A DNA stretch of 64,000 nt from positions 34,485,702-34,549,701 of the forward strand of contig CM023449.1 of the NCBI GenBank assembly GCA_013339765.2, in the 5' to 3' direction. Below are positions 59,201 through 64,000 of this stretch, one piece after another (position 1 is the first letter of the stretch; every line of letters starts with the position of its first letter). The position numbers were made by a program, and so were the translations under genes. Under the pieces are notes generated by a model. The model made no database searches and was not told where the DNA came from. It saw nothing but the letters and a program-made list of their open reading frames with translations. This stretch comes from Haemaphysalis longicornis (Eukaryota; Arthropoda; Arachnida; Ixodida; Ixodidae).

Positions 59201-62200
59201 ACCTTAAAGCTTCGCCAGTTTTTTAAGCGCTCTTTTTTCATTTTCTTTCGGAAAAATGGAGCACACATGTACTTTTAATTAAAAACATTGAAAATACCGG
59301 GTGTGTATCGAGGATATTCCTCAAATAAACCTGGTATATTTTGTGCTGAACGATGTTCAGATTCATTTTATAGCCTATATAAACGTCTCGCTAAAAACCT
59401 CTTTACACTTTCGCTGGGCGGGGTAATGTAGGGACAAACTGACAAACCAAAATTTACGTGTTTGAGTAGCTCAAGAAAGACTATCGTCTTATAAAGCAGA
59501 ATACAATCTATTCTGAGCACAGGAACATCACGAGGCCCAGGCACTTCAGAGTCAGAGAACACCAAACGTGCGTTGTCTTTGCGGAAACTTTAGGTCGAAG
59601 CATGTTTTGCGGTCCTTGTAGGGACGCTTGCTTATATCGCGGGAAACGCAGCTCCTATTTTTTATTCATTGGTGATTGCCCCTATAAAGAAACTTAAATG
59701 GGTCCTTGGAATCGACATTAGCACCCTACGTGAACATATACTTCCTAAAGGCACTAGGGCGCGTAGGTATAACAAAACTAGGATGGCCTATTAACAGGAG
59801 CCTTGTGGATATCTGCTTCCAGCGTGCATTGTGGCATACACGATGGATGCCTTAAGCCTTACACCTATATTTCCTATCAGCCTATGAGAAGCGTTCTCCA
59901 TTCAATCCCTTAACAGTGTATAAGCTCCTCTTTTATGTAGATGCAACCTTTCATCACAGCCAATCTCTGCCGGTTTAGGCATTATGAACTGGTGCGTCGG
60001 CCGGGCTTTACACTGAGAGGGAGGCCGTAAATTTACGTCTTTTAGTCGATCGATTCATTTGAACCAGGCGGAGTGATTTTTCTGCTACCGCAAAGTCAAA
60101 GCAGAAACGGAGAGCGTGTCCGTACCGGTTGGTTGAATCCGATGGACATGCGAATGTTATCTATCGCCATGGCAACGTCCTTGAAATTCCCGTTCGAACA
60201 CACGTTCTCCACGAGGTTCACTTCCCGCTCCAGGTCGGGATCCATAGGCGTGTCCACGACCCGCGGACCTCGCGTCGGCTGCGTAGACCCGTGGGCCCTC
60301 TTGTTCCCTAGGAGACGACGGACAACGCACCTGCGAATCCCCGAGTCGCTATACGTTACATATATGACAATTTAGATCATTTATCTTATGTACTATACAA
60401 CGACCGCTACCTATTGAGAAACCTGGGGGTGGGTTCTCAGAGATGGCGGCAGTCGAATAAAACTTTTTCGAGAGTAAATAAACAGAGCAAGAAAAATAAA
60501 CCGGAACTCAAGATTACGTAGATAAACGAAAAAATACGGTTGCCTTCGAACGACCGCAAGCTAATTTACAAGACAGCCCGATTGTACGCTCGGTGCACTA
60601 TACAGACACCAATGCCTTTAGCCCGCAGGAGCCCTAGTGTTTATCTAATGTGAAGCGTTATCACACGTAGTGCTCAAGCATTGGCAGCTGTTTCTGAAGC
60701 TTCACGCGCTCGCTCGGCCACTTAACAATGGGTTTTATTTGTGTGTATCTTGCTGCTAATAAACTAGCGAAACTGCCGCGGTGCCAGAAATGCGGCGTGA
60801 AAATTCCGGTTCCTAAGTTCCCATTGGCTGAGATGTGTTCTACAGCAAGTGTTTTAAAGCAAAGGAAAGGATCGCGCTCCGACAGGCAACTCCTGCGCAT
60901 GCGCGCGCAGCTAGGGGAAAAGCGGAAAGGACGCCGACGGAACCGCCGGATGTTGGGAACTCCTGCCGCTTTCCCTCCCCTCGCCCAGAGAACCAGCAGT
61001 CACCGGTGATATAGGGCGCCCTGCGTGGCGCACATTGTCCTGCAGCGTTCGGCTGGACACTCAGGGGCATTCGAATGAACATTAATGCTTTCTCACTGGA
61101 AAACGCACAGGGAGCGCTCATGTGGCTTCTGGAATTACTTGTATTCTTTCTCGACAACCTTCCGGATTTTTCTCATCTATTGCCCTTTCCTAACCGAAAA
61201 CAAAATGTTCCACCACCCAGTGGGTTTCGCTGCTGGTTGTAAAGCTGGATGTGTAAAGTCGTCCACCGCCTTAGCTGGAGCAACACTTCGCTCACTAATC
61301 CGCCTTCTCCTGTACCAACGGAGGGATATTCGGTCTACTGCTGCATCGCTCACAACTTTAAAGCGGCGTTTAAGTCCTCGACATTAGTTTAAAGAGGTTT
61401 TTGTTTGGTTTTTCAAGATTTTCCACGCTGAAGTGCAATATGCTGCTTTAGCTAAAAGGGCGGACGACTGCACGTTCTATGCCGTAGTGTCAATTGCTGC
61501 CGAAAACTAAATAAAGGGCTGATTTCACAAAGTGTTCGCTGCCGCATTAGATGATGAATTCGGGGCCCGTACCACCGCAGCCTGTAGGCCAGTTGCGAGT
61601 CGAGCAGAGCCAGCACGACCAGGAAAAACGTGCCCACGGCGAGCAGGCTGGCCAAGTCGTAGAAGCCGGAATCCTTGAAGGGCTCCAACGGGTACACGGT
61701 TCTCGCCGTGTCGTTGTCGGAGAGGGCTGCGTGCGCGTAGCGTGCAGCGTTGTCTGCATGCTTGAACAAAATCTCTGCACGTGCATTGGCATGTCTTCGA
61801 CCGAATGTTTCAGTAAACACCTCATTGCAGTTTAGTAAGAGTAGCAATAAATTTTCTTCTTGAGCATAGGTAATTGACCTTTCCTTCTAACTCTAAGACA
61901 TTCGAAAAACCGGCCAGATTATTGACATCTGTAAGGGAGTGCCGAACACCAATGGGGCTATGGGGCGCTGATATTCGGTGACAAAAAAATGTGTAAAAAT
62001 TGAACGGGCAAATTCACATATCGGACGTTAACATTCTTTTAAGAAGCTGAACCTCGCGCACGTTCCGCTACGTGACTTACTTTGAAGACCCGGTGCCCCG
62101 ACCCTAGAGCTTTTTTCAGGAAAAGAGGGTAGAAGGGTACTTTTAGTCCATCAAGTCTAGATAAGGCCCTTTATATTAGTTATACCATTGCGCCAATCTA

Positions 62201-63713
62201 CACCTAAGGCATTTCTTCTATTTCTTCACACTGTAGTCATGTTTAGTCGTAAGAGTGAGTTGCGGACAGCCAAGTAATATTTACTTGTCTTCAAGAAACA
62301 CACATTATTGGTGGTGAGCGCCGGCAGCGCCCCTAGGGTAGTAAACTTGGAGAAGAATGAAGCGTGCGCTTCAATACCTCTGCAGCACTGCGAGATTCTC
62401 TCGTGGTCCACGAAGTAGGAATGTTGGCAGGCCTTGGCGAGGAGCTCGTCTTTGTTCTGGCAGATGGCGTTGTGTCTGTACAGTATCAGCTGCTGCACCA
62501 CGGCCCGGACGAGCGAGTAGGTGGGGAACCAGCGGCAGAAAAGGCCCCACGCAAAGATGGCCACGGAGGCGACCGTCGTCCCATTGCTCTTCGCGAGCAG
62601 CTGCAGGATCTCGGCACTCAGGGATCCCGTTATACCTACGAAGAGAGCGGACGAGACGGGCACGAAATCCGAAAATATGCTACACTTCCGAAAAATTTCG
62701 GTCGCACTTCTGGTGCCACTGATATTCTTTCTTGTGATGACAAAAGTCACACCTAAACCCACCCACACTCATTTTGAACTTGCCAATATCTGTCTAAAGA
62801 TTAAAGAAATTGTTTTGCCGGCTCTGTCGTCAAACGTGCTTCTGTTGCACTGTAGATTTAGGCTGCTGCTTCACATTCTTTGGCGCATAATTGACGCAGT
62901 CCGAGAACTTTTTTTTGGGACTGTACATTGCATACAGTTGGGAAGTGTTTAATTCAGCTTAGGTAGTCAACCAGATTAACCTTAGGCTACATTCAGTGGG
63001 TGACCCTAAAGTCCCCGCACGTGATGGGAAGTGGTTAGTTATAGTCTCCTGTCACCTCCATCACGTAAAAATAGGGCACTTTTCCTGCAAATTACAACAC
63101 AGCAGCAGCATCCCACATGATTCCGGAGTAGCGTTTAGCCTGCATTTTGCCTCTTTTTATTTGCATCTATTTAACGTCGGATGATGGATGCTGTTAATTG
63201 TCAGGTGTCCGGAAGTGAATAAAACAGACAAAGCTCAAACTCTAGACGAGCTCACAGAGAAAATATGGCGGGATACGCGCAAAGGCTGTTGTAGAGATTG
63301 CTAGGCTACACGATGAGTTTCCACTACTACAATCAACACTACTACAACTATTCCTGCCATCATCCTAGTCATAATCCTCATGGCACCATAACGTGGTCGA
63401 CGACGTGGCCACGATGACGCCATAGCTCGGCTAGCTTCCAGCCAGAGATGCTTCTCCTACCGACAACCACGCCGTGAAGCCACTAAGATCTACCGTACAC
63501 GTAATGCTTTGTAGCTACAATAGTCACGAAATTATTGGGTCGACTCACCCGCGAAGAAGAGCGCAATCGCGAAGAAGGAAAAGGCGCGGGATGTGCTCCG
63601 AAACATCGCAGAGACGAGGTAGGCAAGAGGCAGGCTGGCGAACGCGTTGGCCAGGAAGAGAATCAGGATGGAGACTGCGTCGCGCAGAACATCGTTGCAC
63701 GGCACTGAACTGC
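43799..63713 (-). CDS. ABCA-type ABC transporter, 3' portion (8 exons, 657 residues)
   Basis: The gene runs on the minus strand and continues beyond the right edge. Coding exons in order are 63713-63549, 62635-62378, 61753-61573, 60330-60126, 51658-51300, 47894-47721, 46462-46240 and 44209-43799. All introns are GT/AG and every junction keeps phase, so one open frame of 1976 bases (including stop) results. The protein has the second-half ABCA layout: membrane segments, a linker, one nucleotide-binding domain (NBD), an ABCA regulatory domain and a C-terminal tail. ABCA proteins are membrane lipid transporters or flippases; substrate and location here are unknown. Walker A (GVNNSGKTT) and Walker B (VLFLDEP) are intact. 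The Q-loop glutamine is Glu (GYAPEG), the signature reads SHGET, the D-loop aspartate is Gln (LSDVQP), and the switch His is Tyr (TSYRMSLCE). No N-terminal half is in the window. Confidence 0.9.
44210..46239 (-). other. ABCA-like gene, last intron
   Basis: A GT/AG intron of 2030 bp. It contains the 50-bp palindrome at 44636-44685 and a short TCATCATCACATCATCATCC microsatellite near 44557-44580. Nothing else recognisable was found. Confidence 0.75.
44636..44685. repeat. 50-bp near-perfect palindrome
   Basis: The two 25-bp halves are reverse complements except for two pairs; the central 28 bp, GATATCGGTTTC on either side of a CTCGAG-type centre (44646-44675 region), are perfect. There is no loop, so it can form a cruciform or a long RNA hairpin. 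It lies in the last ABCA intron. No flanking duplication was recognised. Confidence 0.9.
46240..46462 (-). CDS. ABCA-like gene, exon 7 in window (end of NBD, regulatory domain)
   Basis: The acceptor is TTTCTGCGCATGCGCAG. Encodes MSLCELVCDRVAVIKAAKVE, matching the ABCA segment after the H-loop (xMEECExLCDRxAIM-like), then LGDAEEMNQKYGRCYTVTVR, the start of the regulatory domain that follows ABCA NBDs. Ends in phase 0 after QQLYE at donor GTTGGT. Confidence 0.92.
46463..47720 (-). other. ABCA-like gene, intron between NBD exons 6 and 7
   Basis: A GT/AG intron of 1258 bp, AT-rich. Its part at 47441-47625 holds inverted copies of ACACCC. No gene was recognised in the rest. Confidence 0.75.
47441..47625. 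repeat. Cluster of inverted TTACACCCT / AGGGTGTAA motifs
   Basis: CTTACACCCT (47441-47450) pairs exactly with AGGGTGTAAG (47507-47516). More copies follow: AAGGGTGTA near 47545, AGTTACACCCT near 47601 and GGGTGTAAA near 47614. This may be a small MITE or nested MITE pieces, but the outer ends are unclear. Confidence 0.55.
47721..47894 (-). CDS. ABCA-like gene, exon 6 in window (signature, Walker B, H-loop)
   Basis: The first base completes a Ser codon, so the signature region reads CSHGETKLLLLACAAVGLPP instead of the usual YSGGNKRKLS type. Walker B VLFLDEP (47819-47839) keeps the catalytic Glu. The D-loop reads LSDVQP. The exon ends with ATSIIITSY plus a split Arg codon; Tyr (47723-47725) stands where the switch His is expected. 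The donor is GTATAC. Confidence 0.92.
48400..48830 (+). mobile_element. LINE 3'-end scrap (I/LOA type)
   Basis: The plus strand encodes QCKFCPERGTPYHIVYG near 48540-48590, resembling the C-terminal finger of the other RNase H LINEs in this window, with the last Cys replaced. About 200 bases later, CAATAAAAGTTTATTCCTCG and CTCC repeats match the 3' tail of the LINE ending at 57355. It is in ABCA intron 5, antisense to the gene. Confidence 0.5.
48861..49144 (+). mobile_element. tRNA-derived SINE (Ruka-like), diverged copy
   Basis: The head has a tRNA-like A box (GTGGCTCAGTGGCTAAGG) and B box (GGGTTCAATTT, degenerate). The body contains CTTCTGATGGAGG and GGTCAAAATTAATCCGGAGC, and the tail consists of imprecise copies of AACCTCATAACCAATC. 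It matches the SINE at 55512-55767 along its length. No target duplication was found. It lies in ABCA intron 5, directly after the LINE scrap. The name Ruka is from memory of tick SINEs and is inferred. Confidence 0.85.
49145..49872. other. ABCA intron 5, no feature except a short repeat
   Basis: Three copies of CCTATGTACGCCT occur at 49658-49705. Nothing else was recognised. Confidence 0.5.
49873..51034. mobile_element. Non-autonomous DNA transposon, 1162 bp, flanked by TTAA
   Basis: The ends are inverted: the left starts AGGGGCACTGACACAAAA and the right ends TTTTGTGTCAGTACCCCT, differing at one base. TTAA flanks both sides (49869-49872 and 51035-51038), as with piggyBac-type insertion; a TAA-type duplication of another superfamily is an alternative. 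The interior is GC-rich with CG-dense stretches and has no transposase. It lies in ABCA intron 5. Confidence 0.8.
51300..51658 (-). CDS. ABCA-like gene, exon 5 in window (NBD with Walker A)
   Basis: The exon starts in phase 0 with VSVLDGVSLTLRRGECLGIA, followed by the Walker A motif GVNNSGKTTLL (51575-51598). Next come a segment with SWQRGIGYAPEGLSAESMPP, where ABCA proteins normally have the Q-loop Gln (here Glu), and a helical region LTVAELLDLVAAVRGVEP. It ends within the signature-motif serine codon (donor GTTGGG). GC content is high compared with the introns. Confidence 0.92.
51659..52729. other. ABCA intron 4, right part
   Basis: Contains degenerate copies (51961-52290) of a short repeat that recurs at 58131-58885. 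No gene was recognised between 52330 and 52729. Confidence 0.5.
51961..52290. repeat. Degenerate direct repeats related to 58131-58885
   Basis: Two to three imperfect units contain GTGAGCGCGGGCCTCGCGGC, GCGACCGCC and poly-A segments, with about 85-130 bp spacing. The wording GAGCGCG...GCCT...GCGACCGC recurs in the units on the other side of the LINE in the same intron. Confidence 0.55.
52730..57355 (+). mobile_element. I/LOA-type LINE, nearly complete ORF2, inactive, in ABCA intron 4
   Basis: The end of ORF1 is coiled-coil: VENERLKQRIAEQDATIAEI at 52830 and, in a shifted frame, TALEQTCQTMQADIKSLQVA near 53130. ORF2 begins near 53302 with an AP-type endonuclease: LIWHWNCNGFHFK, DVILLQETHSE, CGDFNASHQEWGY near 53756 and GSDHFIV near 53990. 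RT motifs are LRPISLTS (about 54843), LDLQSAFDRV (about 55051) and GTPQGAVISP (about 55228). The catalytic box reads YADH (55329-55340) instead of YADD. A SINE splits the RT/RNase H region. The RNase H domain is well kept: CVDVAAYPG, EEMAIALA, VLSDSKSAM and RNEEADSAARE. The C-terminal finger is CRVCDSARATLSHILWNC; stop at 57263-57265. The tail has TTTTAATAAAGTCG and CCTCCTCCTCCTCC. At least five frame changes are seen. Confidence 0.88.
55512..55767 (-). mobile_element. tRNA-derived SINE (Ruka-like), inserted in the LINE
   Basis: On the minus strand it begins CCGCCGCGGTGGCTCAGTGG (A box), with B box GGTTCGATTCCC near 55700. The body contains GGTCAAAATTAATCCGGAGC, and the tail is six or seven repeats of ATCA (read as TTGATTGATTGA on the plus strand, 55514-55540). 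It is flanked by a 12-bp target duplication GCTTCCGCGGCT (55500-55511 and 55768-55779). The intact promoter boxes make this the youngest-looking SINE in the window. It was inserted after the LINE. Confidence 0.95.
57356..60125. other. ABCA intron 4, left part
   Basis: Holds the repeat block at 58131-58885. A short three-fold repeat of GCAGCGCATA lies at 57907-57935. The GC-rich block at 57540-58120 has no recognised motif. Positions 58886-60125 are AT-rich and empty. Confidence 0.5.
58131..58885. repeat. Block of short direct repeats
   Basis: Two kinds of unit alternate. The first, with ATGGCGAAAACT, GCCGATCGCTCGTGAGCGCG, TGCCTTGCAGCGACCGC and AGTGGCTTTAGCAAAA, occurs around 58134, 58228, 58748 and partly at 58860. 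The second, starting ACTGGCGTCA and containing TGACGGATA and ATAAAACAC, occurs at 58491-58568 and 58673-58750, 182 bp apart. Each second-type unit has CGTCA/TGACG inversions. No coding function was seen. Confidence 0.65.
60126..60330 (-). CDS. ABCA-like gene, exon 4 in window (linker to NBD)
   Basis: Encodes a basic segment (VVRRLLGNKRAHG), then DTPMDPDLEREVNLVENVCS and DVAMAIDNIRMSIGFNQP: the conserved acidic linker (xDxDVxxE-like) that precedes ABCA NBDs. The donor is GTACGG after a complete codon. The acceptor at 60331-60332 was chosen because only it keeps phase with the exon before; a better pyrimidine tract ends at 60308 but would break the frame. Confidence 0.85.
60331..61572. other. 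ABCA intron 3, no feature recognised
   Basis: A GT/AG intron of 1242 bp. Open frames on both strands (60661-60900, 60728-61009, 60840-61157) have no known motif. Confidence 0.6.
61573..61753 (-). CDS. ABCA-like gene, exon 3 in window (last membrane span)
   Basis: Entered in phase 1 (two bases complete an Asp codon) and left with two bases at GTACGG. It encodes YPLEPFKDSGFYDLASLL followed by the long hydrophobic span AVGTFFLVVLALLDSQLAY, then RLRW at the junction. This is the last transmembrane helix before the cytosolic NBD. The acceptor (CAAGCATGCAG) has only a modest pyrimidine tract, so the exact start carries some doubt. Confidence 0.82.
61754..62377. other. ABCA intron 2, no feature recognised
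   Basis: A GT/AG intron of 624 bp, AT-rich, without recognised repeats. Confidence 0.6.
62378..62635 (-). CDS. ABCA-like gene, exon 2 in window (membrane and loop)
   Basis: The acceptor follows a strong pyrimidine tract (TCGTCCGCTCTCTTCGTAG). The donor is GTATTG after CCR plus one base. The exon encodes ITGSLSAEILQLLAK, the hydrophobic stretch SVAIFAWGLFCRWFPTYSLV, and a hydrophilic loop with three cysteines (AICQ, KACQH, QCCR). A FPxY-type element before the loop is usual in ABCA proteins. Confidence 0.88.
62636..63548. other. ABCA intron 1 in window, no feature recognised
   Basis: A GT/AG intron of 913 bp, AT-rich. Nothing recognised. Confidence 0.6.
63549..63713 (-). CDS. ABCA-like gene, exon 1 in window (membrane segments)
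   Basis: The acceptor is a pyrimidine tract ending TTTCTGTCAG. The exon is entered with two bases of a split codon and left with one, at a consensus GTGAGT donor. It encodes NDVLRDAVSILILFLANAF, then SLPLAYLVSAMFRSTSRAF and SFFAIALFFAG: two hydrophobic spans with an SP-like loop typical of the ABCA second transmembrane domain. Upstream exons must lie past position 64000. Confidence 0.88.
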
Positions 63714-64000
63714 CTGACAGAAACACGACAGAACGCTGTGTGCCACACGTAACGTTACAGGAAAAGACCCCGAACCACCATTCGCTAAAAGCGAACTTGG
63801 GGCTTTCACAATTATGTAGCGTTCGAAGTCTACTTTTTATGGTGGTATGAACACATTTTATACCTATATTATTTTACCACGATTCGGTAGATGTTTAGAG
63901 TGACCAGTGGACAAAGATTCTCACCTAGGTGTTACTTTTTGTGTGCGTTCTTACGGTTCACACCATCTGCTTGTCCATAGCTCCGCAATTTTGTAAGCAG

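Noticed and set aside
60840..61387. Open frames on both strands in ABCA intron 3
   Set aside because: No recognised motif; frames on opposite strands overlap and no repeat ends were found.

Overview
This is a window of eukaryotic genomic DNA, most likely from a hard tick (Ixodidae). It has no bacterial gene organisation. It holds a multi-exon gene with GT/AG introns, many decayed non-LTR and Ty3/gypsy retroelements, tRNA-derived SINEs of the kind known from ticks (Ruka-like), several MITEs and one very large satellite array. The species call is an inference from repeat types. No RNA gene, CRISPR array or intact autonomous transposon was found.

Layout. Positions 1-8000 are a graveyard of elements on the minus strand: an RTE/BovB-like LINE copy with an internal deletion (1-2410), a Ty3/gypsy pol remnant (2520-5100) and a second, longer RTE-like copy (5165-7920). 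A plus-strand gypsy RT scrap (8020-8270) and a plus-strand ORF1/endonuclease fragment of an I/LOA-type LINE (8640-10130) follow. Positions 10130-17050 are AT-rich and mostly featureless, apart from one possible terminal exon (12082-12276) and a 100-bp tandem repeat. Positions 17052-34627 are an uninterrupted array of about 84 copies of a 209/210-bp satellite. A plus-strand RTE-like LINE (34640-36608) abuts its right edge and is joined to a truncated SINE. The 3' end of another I/LOA LINE lies at 37270-38345 and a 360-bp MITE at 38944-39303. A possible zinc-module gene fragment lies on the minus strand at 39462-40181, followed by a 496-bp TA-flanked MITE (42479-42974) set in a GGACGTCC-rich stretch.

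Positions 43799-63713 (minus strand, continuing past the right edge) hold the only convincing gene: the 3' part of an ABCA-type ABC transporter. Eight exons encode 657 residues. Every intron is GT/AG and every splice phase matches, giving transmembrane segments, a linker, one nucleotide-binding domain and a C-terminal regulatory domain. Walker A and Walker B are kept, but the Q-loop, signature, D-loop and switch-histidine residues are all changed. This suggests a second NBD that binds nucleotide but no longer hydrolyses it well, in a gene that is otherwise open.

The ABCA introns carry much of the remaining repeat load. Intron 4 contains an I/LOA LINE on the opposite strand (about 52730-57355), itself split by a SINE with a 12-bp target duplication, between blocks of related short repeats. 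Intron 5 contains a 1162-bp MITE flanked by TTAA, a SINE and a LINE 3' scrap. The last intron contains a 50-bp near-perfect palindrome. The most notable items are the satellite array, with its layered variant structure, and the ABCA gene with a motif-degenerate NBD.
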